Source: Psychromarinibacter sediminicola (GTDB taxonomy: Bacteria > Pseudomonadota > Alphaproteobacteria > Rhodobacterales > Rhodobacteraceae). Taken from it: a stretch of 33,019 bases of DNA. Below the pieces are notes generated by a model. It did no database searches. It was not told where the DNA came from and saw nothing but the letters and a program-made list of their open reading frames with translations. Each line of letters opens with the position of its first letter. Within the stretch, counting starts at the first letter, position 1. This document shows positions 21,773 to 29,833 of this stretch, piece after piece. The DNA lies in contig NZ_JARGYC010000054.1 in assembly GCF_029168335.1 (NCBI RefSeq), positions 1 through 33,019 on the forward strand. The letters run 5' to 3'. Both the position numbers and the translations under genes were made by a program.

Positions 21773-23185
21773 TCAGGGCAGCCAGCGTTGCACGAGCCCG
21801 ACGACCCGCTTGACCGCCGGGCTTTCGAAGAGTTTCGGGGTAAAATAGGCGCCCGCCGCGCGCTTGTTAAGCTCCCCCAGCGTCGGATAGGGCGCGACCA
21901 TCGCGGCAATTGCACTCATCTTCAGGCGGTTGGCGATGGCCAGCGACCAAAGCCCGATCAGGTTCGCGGCCTCCGCCCCGACGATCGTGGCGCCCACGGG
22001 CCGCCCCTTGACCACCATCACCTTGATGAACCCGTCGGTCTTCCGCTCGGCCACGGCCCGGTCGTTCTCGGCATAGTCGAACCGCGCGACCGTCACCGCG
22101 TCGCCGTGCCGCTCCCGCGCCTGCGCCTCGGTCAAGCCCACCTGCGCCAGCTCCGGGTCGGTATAGGTCGCCCAGGGCAGATGCGCCGTCTTCGCGGTCG
22201 CCGGCAGGCCGAACAGGATCGGCCGGATCACCAGCCCACCGTGATAGCCCGCCACATGGGTGAACTGCAGTCCGCCGGCCACGTCGCCGACGGCATAGAC
22301 CCGCCGGTTCGCGGTGCGCAGCCGGGCGTCCACCTCGACCGCCCGGTCGTGCTTCACCCCCGCCCGGTCCAGGTCCAGCCGCGCGATATTCGCCTTGCGC
22401 CCCACCGCGATCAGCAGGTGACTGCCGGTATGTCTCGCGCCCCCGGCCTCCACCGCGATGGCCCCGGCCTGCCCGGAGACGCGCTCGGCCTGCACGCCCT
22501 CGACGATCTCCACCCCCTCGCCGCGCAGCCGCTCCAGCACCAGCGCCGCGGCCTCCGGGTCGTCCTTGCCCAGCGCCTTGTCGCCCTCGATCACCGTGAC
22601 CTTGCAGCCCAGCCGCGCATGCGCCTGCGCCATCTCCATCCCGATCGGCCCGCCGCCGACGATCAGCAGGTGTCCGGGCCGCTCGCGCAGATCCCAGATC
22701 GTCTCGTTGGTGTGATAGGGCACATCCTCCAGCCCCGGAATCGGCGGCACGAAGGGCGAGGATCCGGTGGCGATCACGAAGCGCCGCGCCCGGATCACAT
22801 GCTCGCCGGCCTGCACCTCGCGCTCCGACACGAAGCGGCCGTAGTCGCGGATCACCCGCACGCCCAGCCCCTCGAACCGTTCCTGGCTGTCGACCGGCGC
22901 GATGGTGTCGATGGCGGCACGCACGTGATCCTTCGCGGCGGCATAATCCACCTGCGGCGTCACCGGCGTCACCCCGAACGGCGCCCCGGCCCCCATCGCA
23001 TGCGCATGCTTCGCCGCGGCGATCAGCGCCTTCGACGGCACGCAGCCGTAGTTCAGGCAGTCGCCGCCCATCTCGCCGCCTTCCAGCAGCACGACCCGCG
23101 CGCCCATCTGCGCCGCCCCCGCGGCCACGCTCAGCCCGCCCGAACCGGCGCCGATCACGCAGAGATCCGTCCCGATCCGCTGCAT
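21773..23185 (-). CDS. MerA/dihydrolipoamide-dehydrogenase-like FAD oxidoreductase
   Basis: A 470-residue class I pyridine nucleotide-disulphide oxidoreductase. The N-terminal FAD motif is CVIGAGSGG (9-17), the redox disulphide is GGDCLNYGCVPSK (Cys43/Cys48), the NAD(P) motif is IVGGGPIGMEMAQ and the second FAD motif is VYAVGDV. The usual C-terminal catalytic His of HPTxxE is replaced by Tyr (APYPTLGELNKR), and no N-terminal HMA domain or C-terminal vicinal Cys pair is present. It is therefore not a true mercuric reductase despite likely automatic naming. Its start overlaps the TVP38 gene stop by one base. MerA-like proteins are often encoded with TVP38/TMEM64 membrane proteins; the substrate is unknown. 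Confidence 0.88.
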   Translation of the reverse strand: MQRIGTDLCVIGAGSGGLSVAAGAAQMGARVVLLEGGEMGGDCLNYGCVPSKALIAAAKHAHAMGAGAPFGVTPVTPQVDYAAAKDHVRAAIDTIAPVDSQERFEGLGVRVIRDYGRFVSEREVQAGEHVIRARRFVIATGSSPFVPPIPGLEDVPYHTNETIWDLRERPGHLLIVGGGPIGMEMAQAHARLGCKVTVIEGDKALGKDDPEAAALVLERLRGEGVEIVEGVQAERVSGQAGAIAVEAGGARHTGSHLLIAVGRKANIARLDLDRAGVKHDRAVEVDARLRTANRRVYAVGDVAGGLQFTHVAGYHGGLVIRPILFGLPATAKTAHLPWATYTDPELAQVGLTEAQARERHGDAVTVARFDYAENDRAVAERKTDGFIKVMVVKGRPVGATIVGAEAANLIGLWSLAIANRLKMSAIAAMVAPYPTLGELNKRAAGAYFTPKLFESPAVKRVVGLVQRWLP

Positions 23186-23919
23186 CAGATCCCCTTTCGC
23201 CCCCTGACCGCCTTCAGCACCATCGGCAGCGCCGCCAGCAGACATAGCCCGAGGATCGGCAACAGCACGTGCGGCGCGAAGATGATGCCCAGATCCGGCG
23301 TCTCGCCCCGCTCGAACACCTCGCCCAGCCCCGCGCCGACCGAGGTGTAGACCACCGCGCCCGGGATGATCCCGAAGAAGGTCGTCACCACGAAGCGCCA
23401 GGTCGGCACCTGCACGAAGGCGGGCACCAGGTTGGCCACGAAGAACGGCACCGCCGGCACCAGGCGGATCAGGAACAGCATCGACCACTGGTTCTCGTCG
23501 ATGCCGTCCTTGATCCGCTTCACCATCCCCTCGCTGCCCTCCAGCCGGTCGCCCAGCCGGTCGCCCAGCCCGGTACGCGCCGCCAGGAAGATCAGCGTCG
23601 CGCCGACGGTCGCGGCGGTCACGTTGTAGAGCGCGCCCGGGAAGGTCGCGAACAGGAAGCCGCCGGTCAGCGTCGCGACGGTCGCGCCGGGCAGCGAGAA
23701 GGCGACGATCACGATGTAGAGGCCGATGAAGGCGGCCACCGTTCCCCCGTAATGCGCGTCGCGGAACGCCAGCAGCGCCTCGCGGTTGTCGCGCAGCGTG
23801 TCGAAGCTGAGATAGTCGCGCAGGGTGACGGCGCCGATCAGCGCGACCAGGGCGATGGCGATCAGCGGAAGGCGCCGGGCGAAGCCGCCCTTGTCGGTCT
23901 GTGTCATCCGGTTCGTCAT
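23185..23919 (-). CDS. TVP38/TMEM64 (DedA-like, VTT domain) membrane protein
   Basis: A 244-residue inner-membrane protein with about five to six hydrophobic segments and the VTT/SNARE-associated domain signatures: FSLPGATVATLTGGFLF, NVTAATVGATLIFLAARTGL, FLIRLVPAVPFFVANLVPAF and FFGIIPGAVVYTSVGAGLGE. Eukaryotic and some bacterial relatives move lipids across membranes. Two close Met starts exist (23919 and 23907); the first is preferred because AGAGAG lies just ahead. It is translationally coupled to the MerA-like flavoprotein, a recurring pair in bacteria. Confidence 0.87.
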   Translation of the reverse strand: MTNRMTQTDKGGFARRLPLIAIALVALIGAVTLRDYLSFDTLRDNREALLAFRDAHYGGTVAAFIGLYIVIVAFSLPGATVATLTGGFLFATFPGALYNVTAATVGATLIFLAARTGLGDRLGDRLEGSEGMVKRIKDGIDENQWSMLFLIRLVPAVPFFVANLVPAFVQVPTWRFVVTTFFGIIPGAVVYTSVGAGLGEVFERGETPDLGIIFAPHVLLPILGLCLLAALPMVLKAVRGRKGI

Positions 23920-24050
23920 CTCTCTGCGCCGCCTGGGCCCGTGTGCTGGCCCCGACAATGGCCCGGGGCGCCGGGCCCCGACAGCCCTATCACGCCGCGT
24001 TGATACCGGGTGAGCGTTTGGGTCGGGACGATATGGACCCCGGAGCGGGG

Positions 24051-24194
24051 CGGAACGCCGTGCAGCGCCGACCCGACGGGGCGTGGTCGAACGTTGAGAT
24101 ACCGGAGAAATAAGCATGTATATCGGACACTTGGCACGATCCTCGCCAGAAGCGCCGCCCCGATGGGGTCGGGTCGGCGCTGCACGGCGTTCCG
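24051..24194. repeat. Long inverted repeat 1 (27-bp arms)
   Basis: The arm at 24051-24077 (CGGAACGCCGTGCAGCGCCG plus ACCCGAC) is a perfect reverse complement of 24168-24194. The pairing can continue inwards as GGGGCG with CGCCCC after a 6-base bulge, leaving a loop of about 70 bases that includes an A/T-rich patch. The size and shape fit a miniature inverted-repeat element or a stable RNA hairpin rather than an ordinary terminator. Confidence 0.85.
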
Positions 24195-24382
24195 CCGCGC
24201 GGGACAGATGGACAAGATCGCACACCGAGCATGCCGTCGTCCTGTCCGCATCGGTCCGTCACGGTTTCCGGTCCGCCTGAAACATTCCGGCCAGCCCCGG
24301 GGCACAGGCTGCAACATTGGTGCGCCCGTCCCGAGCCCGTGGGGCAACAGTGCCGCGCGCTCCGTCCCGCACCAACCGGCGC

Positions 24383-24519
24383 GCATGCGCCATGCTCGAC
24401 CTCCCCCCCGGGGAGGGCATTCGTTGCTCCGATGGCAGCGCGTGTGGCATCGGTGCTTTGGAGTGCGCCCGTTCCACTCGATGTCGACACGCCCTCCCGA
24501 GGTCGGGCATGGCGCATGC
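24383..24519. repeat. Long inverted repeat 2 (21-bp arms)
   Basis: The arm at 24383-24403 (GCATGCGCCATGCTCGACCT plus C) pairs with 24499-24519 at 20 of 21 positions, and pairing resumes inside as GGGAGGGC with GCCCTCCC after a 7-base bulge. It has the same architecture and nearly the same length as inverted repeat 1, and its arms share the pattern CGCC(A/G)TGC...CGACC with that element. Confidence 0.8.
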
Positions 24520-24583
24520 ACGCCTTCCGACCTCCGGCACAGCTTCGTCTGCGCCCCGCGTTCACATTCCCCCGCCCCGCCCG

Positions 24584-24612
24584 TTGACAACCGCCCGCCC
24601 GGCCCCTAGGAA
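24584..24612 (+). promoter_or_regulatory. Promoter of rpmH-rnpA-yidD
   Basis: A consensus -35 TTGACA (24584-24589) is followed after exactly 17 bases by TAGGAA (24607-24612). It stands 78 bases before the rpmH start codon and is the best promoter-like sequence in the window, as expected for a ribosomal protein gene. Confidence 0.65.
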
Positions 24613-24689
24613 CCGGGCTTCGAACATGACGCGGCCCCGCGATTCCGCAGCGATTCCTCGTGCGGGCCGACCAGACGGAGAGTTTCGCG

Positions 24690-24824
24690 ATGAAGCGCAC
24701 CTATCAACCCTCGAACCTGGTCCGCAAGCGGCGGCATGGCTTCCGCGCGCGCATGGCCACCAAGGCCGGCCGCAAGATTCTGAACGCCCGCCGCGCGCGC
24801 GGCCGGAAGAAGCTGAGCGCCTGA
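24690..24824 (+). CDS. rpmH: Ribosomal protein bL34
   Basis: A 44-residue basic protein beginning [20 protein letters not shown] and ending [10 protein letters not shown], the full and near-invariant bL34 sequence. It binds 23S rRNA in the large subunit. GGAGAG lies 7-8 bases before the ATG. It is followed by rnpA, as in nearly all bacteria. Confidence 0.99.
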   Translation: MKRTYQPSNLVRKRRHGFRARMATKAGRKILNARRARGRKKLSA

Positions 24825-24847
24825 GCCGGACGCCAGAGGCTGGAGTG

Positions 24848-25243
24848 ATGACACCGCGGGCGGCATCCGGAAACGGGATGCCGCCCGCGGTGCCTTTGCG
24901 CGTGGGTATCCTGCGCCAGCGCGCCGATTTCCTGCGCGCCGCCCGCGCCCGGCGACAGGCGATGCCGGGCTTCATCCTGCAGGCCCGGCGGCGGCGCGAC
25001 GAAGAGCCCGCCGAAACGCCCGTGCGCGTCGGCTTCACCTGTTCCAAGAAGGTCGGCAACGCCGTCGCCCGCAACCGCGCCAAGCGCCGCCTGCGCGAGG
25101 CCGCGCGCCTCGTCCTGCCGCAATCGGGCCGCGCGGGCTGGGACTACGTGCTGATCGGGCGCAAGGACGCCACGGCGTCGCGCCCCTTCCCGCAATTGCT
25201 GTCCGACCTCGAAACCGCGCTGTCGAAGGTCCATGGCGCATGA
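24848..25243 (+). CDS. rnpA: Ribonuclease P protein component
   Basis: The protein subunit of RNase P, which helps the catalytic RNA remove 5' leaders from tRNA precursors. The signature VRVGFTCSKKVGNAVARNRA with KRRLREA is the RNR motif that contacts the RNA. The start is uncertain. ATG at 24848 gives 131 residues, but a 17-bp hairpin (24852-24892) covers the first codons. A GTG at 24890 just beyond it would give 117 residues, beginning with PLRVGILRQRADF. Family members are about 110-140 residues, so both fit. Its stop overlaps the yidD start (ATGA). Confidence 0.95.
   Translation: MTPRAASGNGMPPAVPLRVGILRQRADFLRAARARRQAMPGFILQARRRRDEEPAETPVRVGFTCSKKVGNAVARNRAKRRLREAARLVLPQSGRAGWDYVLIGRKDATASRPFPQLLSDLETALSKVHGA
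24852..24892 (+). terminator. 17-bp hairpin between rpmH and rnpA (attenuator)
   Basis: The arms 24852-24868 and 24876-24892 are perfectly complementary (CACCGCGGGCGGCATCC / GGATGCCGCCCGCGGTG) with a 7-base loop. CCTTTGCG follows, a weak T-run. Strong hairpins after rpmH are common and keep L34 mRNA above RNase P mRNA. Because it overlaps the start region of rnpA it may also control translation of that gene. Confidence 0.65.
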
Positions 25244-25464
25244 CCCCCCTCGCCCGCGTCTTCGCCCTGCCGGTCCACGCCTATCGCCTGCTGCTGTCGC
25301 CCTGGCTCGGCCACAGCTGCCGGTTCCACCCGACCTGCTCGGTCTACGCGCTGGAAGCGCTGGAGAAACATGGCGCCTTCCGCGGCGGCTGGCTGGCGCT
25401 GCGCCGCATCGCCCGCTGCAACCCCTGGGGCGGCTCGGGCGTCGACAACGTCCCGGACAAGTGA
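25240..25464 (+). CDS. yidD: Membrane protein insertion efficiency factor YidD
   Basis: A 74-residue YidD/DUF37 protein. The conserved core CRFHPTCSVYALEALEKHGA with the two Cys, followed by RIARCNPWGGSGVD, is diagnostic. It assists YidC-dependent insertion of inner-membrane proteins. The ATG overlaps the rnpA stop. Normally yidC lies nearby downstream in the same direction; here yidC is on the opposite strand beyond engB. Confidence 0.97.
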   Translation: MTPLARVFALPVHAYRLLLSPWLGHSCRFHPTCSVYALEALEKHGAFRGGWLALRRIARCNPWGGSGVDNVPDK

Positions 25465-25466
25465 CG

Positions 25467-25550
25467 CCGGACAGCCGCGGACGTCCGCGGACTTGTTAGC
25501 GCTATCCGTAACGATATCAGTGGCTTGATACCCCGTCCAACCTCGGACAC
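25467..25550 (-). repeat. Intergenic repeat, copy A (after engB)
   Basis: Read on the minus strand it starts directly after the engB stop with GTGTCCGAGGTTGGAC and includes TAGCGCTAACA (25504-25494) and, at its far end, TGTCCGG. The first 57 bases align without gaps to copy B (31668-31724) at 42 positions, with changes mostly transitions. The last 27 or so bases contain the palindrome CCGCGGACGTCCGCGG. It fills the whole gap between the convergent yidD and engB genes and may serve as a bidirectional 3' element. Confidence 0.7.
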
Positions 25551-26201
25551 TCACCCGATCCCGGCGATCACGGCCCGCAGCGTGTCGATCCCCTCGCCCT
25601 TCTCCGACGAGGTCACCACGATCCCCGGAAACGCCGCCGGATGGGCCGCCAGCCGCCCGCGGACCTGCTCCAGCACCTTGTCGAAGGCCGGCCCCTTCAC
25701 CTTGTCCCGCTTGGTCAGCACCACCTGGAAGGTCACGGCCGCCCGGTCGAGCTCCTTCATGATCTCCTCGTCCGGCTCCTTCACCCCGTGCCGCCCGTCC
25801 ACCAGCACGAAGGCCCGCCGCAGCGACGGCCGCCCAGTCAGATAGGCCCTCAGCAGCCGCTGCCACCGCTCCACCACCGGCAGCGGCGCCTTCGCGAAAC
25901 CGTAGCCCGGCAGGTCCACCAGGTAGTGGCTCTCGCCCAGCGTGAAGTAGTTGATCTCCTGCGTCCGCCCCGGCGTGTTCGAGGTCCGCGCCAGCCCGCG
26001 CCGCCCGGTCAGCGCGTTGATCAGCGACGACTTGCCCACGTTCGAGCGGCCGGCGAAACACACCTCCGCCCGGTCCGCCGGCGGCAGCCCGTCCATCGCC
26101 ACGACGCCCTTGAGAAAGGCGATCTCGCCCCGGAACAGCCGCCGCCCCGCCTCGGCCGCGTCGGGCTCGGGCGGATCGACCAGCGGAAAGGCCGGCTCCA
26201 C
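25551..26201 (-). CDS. engB: Ribosome biogenesis GTP-binding protein EngB (YihA/YsxC)
   Basis: A 216-residue TRAFAC GTPase needed for large-subunit assembly. The G1 motif is AGRSNVGKSSLINALTG, switch I contains NTPGRTQEINYF, G3 is DLPGYGFAK, G4 is TKRDKV and G5 is TSSEKG. The length is typical. It lies 12 bases downstream of yidC, so the two are co-transcribed on the minus strand. Confidence 0.97.
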   Translation of the reverse strand: MEPAFPLVDPPEPDAAEAGRRLFRGEIAFLKGVVAMDGLPPADRAEVCFAGRSNVGKSSLINALTGRRGLARTSNTPGRTQEINYFTLGESHYLVDLPGYGFAKAPLPVVERWQRLLRAYLTGRPSLRRAFVLVDGRHGVKEPDEEIMKELDRAAVTFQVVLTKRDKVKGPAFDKVLEQVRGRLAAHPAAFPGIVVTSSEKGEGIDTLRAVIAGIG

Positions 26202-26213
26202 GCGCCCCGCGCC

Positions 26214-28088
26214 CTACTTCTTCGGGGCGTTCTTGCCGCCCTTGCCGCTATTCGCCTCGGCCGGCTTCTTCCGCTGGAAGCTTCTCTTGATGTTGCCGAA
26301 CAAGTCCGGCTTGTGCCCGTGGCTGCGCATGATGATGTACTGCTGGGCGAAGGTGATCGTGTTGTTCGCGATCCAGTACAGCACCAGCCCGCTGGCGAAG
26401 CTGCCCAGCATGAACATGAAGACCCACGGCATCCAGGCAAAGATCATCTGCTGCGTCGGGTCGGCCGGCGCCGGGTTCAGCTTTTGCTGCAGCCACATCG
26501 AGATGCCCAGGAGCAGCGGCAGGATGCCGATGAAGACCAGCGCCAGGATCGAGCCTTCCGCCGGCGCGGCCCAGGGCAACAGCCCGAACAGGTTGAAGAT
26601 CGAGGTCGGATCCGGCGCCGACAGGTCGCGGAACGGCCCCAGCCAGGGCGCGTGGCGCAGCTCGATCGTGACGAAGATCACCTTGTAGAGCGAGAAGAAT
26701 ATGGGGATCTGCAGAAGGATCGGCAGACAGCCCGAGGCGGGGTTCACCTTCTCCTTCTTGTAGAGCTCCATCATGCCCTGCTGCATCTTCTGGCGGTCGT
26801 CGCCGGCCTTCTCCTTGATCTTCTCCATCTCGGGCTGAAGTTCCTTCATCTTCGCCATCGAGACGTATGACTTGTAGGCCAGCGGGAAGAGGATCGCCTT
26901 GATCATCAGGGTCAGGCCCAGGATCGCCCAGCCCATGTTGCCGATGACGCCGTTCAGGAAATGCAGCGCCCGGAAGATCGGCTTGGTCAGGAAGAAGAAC
27001 CAGCCCCAGTCGATCGAGTCGACGAAGTTGACGATGCCGAGGTCGTTCTCGTAGTCGCGGATCGTCTCCCATTCCTTGGCGCCCGCGAAGAGCCGCGTCG
27101 TGGTCTCCGCCGTCTGGCCCGGATCGACCCGCAGCGTCGGCAGCCGCGACCACAGCTGATAGCTGTTGGTGCCCTCGACATAGCGCGTGACCGAGGTGAA
27201 GGGCGTGCCGGGCTCCGGGATCAGCGTCGACATCCAGTACTTGTCGGTAAAGCCGATCCAGCCGTCCTCGGCCACGTCCACGACCTCGGCCGAGGGCCCC
27301 CAGGCCGCGTCGGCGCCCAGGTCGGTCATGTCGTCATAGTCGATCTCGTCCAGCGTGCCGTCGGACTGGCGCACCACGCCCTCGTGCAGGATGAAGAAAC
27401 CGGTGACGTCCGGCTCGCCCCGCCGGGTGATCAGCCCGTAGGGCGCCATGCTGAGCGCGCCCTCGGTGGTGTTCTCGACGCTCTGGGTGACGGTGAACAT
27501 GTAGTCGTCGTCGATGGCGATCGTCCGGCGGAAGATCAGCCCGTCGCCGTTGTCCCAGGCCAGCGTGACCGGGCTGTCCGGGGACAGCGTGCCGCCGCTC
27601 TCGACGGTCCAGACGGTGTTGGCGTTCGGCACCTCCTCGAAGCCCAGCTCGCCGCCCGGCGTCCAGCCATAGGCGGCGTAGTAGGCGCCCGCGCCGCCCA
27701 CCGGCGACAGCAGCGTGACCAGCTCGCTGTCGGGGTCGTTTTCCTCGCGGTAATCCTTCAGGCGCAGCGCGTCGATCCGCCCGCCCTGGAGCGAGATCGA
27801 GCCTTCGACGCGCGGCGTGTCGATGGGCAGGCGCGCGGCCTCGTCGGCCGGCGCCGCAGCCTCCGCGCCGGCGCCCGTGCCGGGGCCGCTGGCGTCGGGA
27901 CCGGCATCGGCGGGGGGCGGCGTTTCGCCGGCGACGGGCGGTGCGGAAAGATCGCCCTCGACCGTCTCGACGGCGTCGTCCTGGGGCTCGATCGGCGGCT
28001 CTTCCGGCGGAAACAGCAGGAACCACACCAGGATCACCGCAAAGGAAAGGGCCGTAGCCAGAATGAGGTTCTTGTTCTGGTCGTCCAT
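26214..28088 (-). CDS. yidC: Membrane protein insertase YidC
   Basis: A 624-residue Gram-negative YidC. An N-terminal anchor (ILATALSFAVILVWFLLF, about 9-26) leads into an acidic Pro/Ala/Gly linker (30-95) and the periplasmic beta domain (about 100-370). The five-helix insertase core follows, with WGWFFFLTKPIFRALHFL, the conserved PASGCLPILLQIPIFFSLYK segment and a Lys-rich tail that can contact ribosomes. It inserts inner-membrane proteins alone or with SecYEG. The 106 bases before it contain its promoter region; no clear consensus promoter or strong ribosome site was seen. Confidence 0.97.
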   Translation of the reverse strand: MDDQNKNLILATALSFAVILVWFLLFPPEEPPIEPQDDAVETVEGDLSAPPVAGETPPPADAGPDASGPGTGAGAEAAAPADEAARLPIDTPRVEGSISLQGGRIDALRLKDYREENDPDSELVTLLSPVGGAGAYYAAYGWTPGGELGFEEVPNANTVWTVESGGTLSPDSPVTLAWDNGDGLIFRRTIAIDDDYMFTVTQSVENTTEGALSMAPYGLITRRGEPDVTGFFILHEGVVRQSDGTLDEIDYDDMTDLGADAAWGPSAEVVDVAEDGWIGFTDKYWMSTLIPEPGTPFTSVTRYVEGTNSYQLWSRLPTLRVDPGQTAETTTRLFAGAKEWETIRDYENDLGIVNFVDSIDWGWFFFLTKPIFRALHFLNGVIGNMGWAILGLTLMIKAILFPLAYKSYVSMAKMKELQPEMEKIKEKAGDDRQKMQQGMMELYKKEKVNPASGCLPILLQIPIFFSLYKVIFVTIELRHAPWLGPFRDLSAPDPTSIFNLFGLLPWAAPAEGSILALVFIGILPLLLGISMWLQQKLNPAPADPTQQMIFAWMPWVFMFMLGSFASGLVLYWIANNTITFAQQYIIMRSHGHKPDLFGNIKRSFQRKKPAEANSGKGGKNAPKK

Positions 28089-28194
28089 GCACCGGTCGCC
28101 GTTTCGCTGAAGTCAGGTCGCGGCAGGTTCAACAGTCCATGACGCCAAAGGTCAAGCGGAATCCCCGTGAGGCGGCCGGCCGCCGCGGCGTCCC

Positions 28195-29751
28195 TCAGCC
28201 CGCCTCGCGCGCGATCCTGGGCCGGTCCGCCATGCGCTGGCGATGAAGGCGCATCCAGTCGACCGTCTCGGCGAAGGGCATCGGCCGGGCGATGGAGAAG
28301 CCCTGCACGTAGCCGCAGCCGAGCTGCGCCAGAAGCGCGTGCTCGCCCACCGTCTCGACCCCTTCGGCCAGCGTCTCGATTTCCAGCCGCTCCGCCATCT
28401 CCAGGATCGCGGTCAGAACCGACTGCTGCTCGCGGTCGGTGTCGATACGGGTGACAAAAGAGCGGTCGATCTTGATCCGGCCGACCGAGAAGCGGCGGAT
28501 GTTCGCGATGGACGCATGGCCGGTGCCGAAATCGTCCAGGTCGATGCCGCAGCCGAGGTCGTGCAGCCGGGTGACGTTGCGGGTGATCGTGTCGTTCTCC
28601 GACCGCGAGATCACCGTCTCCAGGATCTCCACGACGAGCCGGTCCGGCGCCATGTCGAAGCGGTCCAGCTCCCACCGCACCCGGTCGGTCAGGCTGGGAT
28701 CGGCAAGTTCCTCGTGGCTGAAATTGACCGCCACGTTCGGCACGTGCTCGCCCGCCGCCTCCCAGTCCCGCAGCGCCGTCAGGCTCTGGAACAGGATCAC
28801 TTCGCCCAGCCGCTTGCTGAGGCCCGAGGCGGAGATCGCCGGCAGGAAGGCGCCCGGCAGGATCACGCCGCGCTCGGGATGCTCCCAGCGGGCCAGCGCC
28901 TCCATGCCGGAAATGGCGCCGGTATCGGTGCTGATCTGCGGCTGGAACCAGGGCCGGACATGCCCGACCTCCAGCGCGTCGGCCACTTCCTCGGCCAGAC
29001 CGGCGCGCTTGACCCGCTTGCGCGGCGACTGCGCCGCATAGGCGCGGATCGCGCCCGTCCCGCTGGCCTGCGCATCGCGCAGCGCCGCCTCCGCCGCCTC
29101 GACACAGACCTGGCCCGTGCGCTCCGAGGCGCGCCGCGGCAGGCAGAACCCGACCGACGCCGACAGAAACAGCCGCATCCCGCCGATCACGATAGGCGTG
29201 CCGACGGCCTGCTGCAGCCGCGCCGCGACCTGGATCATCGCCTCCAGGTCCAGCCGCCGCACCGGCGCCAGGGCGACGGCGAAGACCGAATGCTCCAGCC
29301 GGCAGGCGACGTCGCCCTGCCGCAGGGTCGAACAGATGCGTTCGGCCAGCTGCGCCAGGACGTGCTCCGCCGCCTCGGCGCCGTAGGTGGCGCGGAACGC
29401 CTCGAACTCGTCGATCTCCAGCACCAGGGCGCCGGTGCGCACGCCATGCTTCGGCTCGGCGCAGAAGGCGCCGTCCAGCGTGGCCAGGAGGGCCGGTTTC
29501 AGCGGCAGGCCGGTGACCGCATCGACGTTTTTCGAAGCCCGCGCGGGCGGCGTCCGCACCGGCGTGAACAGGCCGACGAGGCCCATGACGGCCGGCACGA
29601 AGATCGCCATGAAGAGCAGAAGCCCCTCGCCGCCGAACCAGTAGCCGCCCAGCGTCAGGGCCGGCACGAAGGCCAGGATTTGCGGACCGAAGAAGGCGGT
29701 CGTCGCCGTGGTCTTCAGATGATGTCCGGCACGCGCGAGAAAACGCAGCAT
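28195..29751 (-). CDS. Membrane protein with degenerate GGDEF and intact EAL domain (c-di-GMP phosphodiesterase)
   Basis: A 518-residue protein. Two hydrophobic helices (about 20-66) form a short membrane anchor. The GGDEF domain (about 75-245) has lost its signature: where RxGGDEF is expected the chain reads CRLEHSVFAVAL, so cyclase activity is unlikely. The EAL domain (about 265-505) keeps GMEALARW, NVAVNFSHEEL, VVEILET, IDLDDFGTGHAS and IKIDRSFV, which include the metal and catalytic residues. A c-di-GMP phosphodiesterase, possibly GTP-regulated by the dead GGDEF domain, is therefore predicted. Confidence 0.9.
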   Translation of the reverse strand: MLRFLARAGHHLKTTATTAFFGPQILAFVPALTLGGYWFGGEGLLLFMAIFVPAVMGLVGLFTPVRTPPARASKNVDAVTGLPLKPALLATLDGAFCAEPKHGVRTGALVLEIDEFEAFRATYGAEAAEHVLAQLAERICSTLRQGDVACRLEHSVFAVALAPVRRLDLEAMIQVAARLQQAVGTPIVIGGMRLFLSASVGFCLPRRASERTGQVCVEAAEAALRDAQASGTGAIRAYAAQSPRKRVKRAGLAEEVADALEVGHVRPWFQPQISTDTGAISGMEALARWEHPERGVILPGAFLPAISASGLSKRLGEVILFQSLTALRDWEAAGEHVPNVAVNFSHEELADPSLTDRVRWELDRFDMAPDRLVVEILETVISRSENDTITRNVTRLHDLGCGIDLDDFGTGHASIANIRRFSVGRIKIDRSFVTRIDTDREQQSVLTAILEMAERLEIETLAEGVETVGEHALLAQLGCGYVQGFSIARPMPFAETVDWMRLHRQRMADRPRIAREAG

Positions 29752-29833
29752 CGCGGCTGTCCCCTAGCAGTCGAGACGAAAGCGCGGTTTCGTCCAATCG
29801 ACCTCAACCTAGGGGTGTCGCCTCGCCAGGACG

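Larger units (their letters stand above)
23920..24583. other. Protein-free 664-base region rich in inverted repeats
   Basis: No credible coding sequence is visible: open frames on both strands lack ribosome sites and are mirror images caused by the repeats. The region holds a strong hairpin GGCCCGG-ggcg-CCGGGCC (23960-23977) in the leader of the TVP38 gene, and two long imperfect palindromes (24051-24194 and 24383-24519) listed separately. The bases between them hold nothing recognisable. Confidence 0.7.

Noticed and set aside
23965-24600. CRISPR array or known structural RNA (RNase P RNA, SRP RNA, tmRNA) in the gene-free stretch
   Set aside because: No regular repeat-spacer pattern and none of the conserved core sequences of these RNAs were found.
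24010-24700. Overlapping open frames on both strands before rpmH
   Set aside because: Their translations mirror each other because of the inverted repeats; no start signal or family resemblance.
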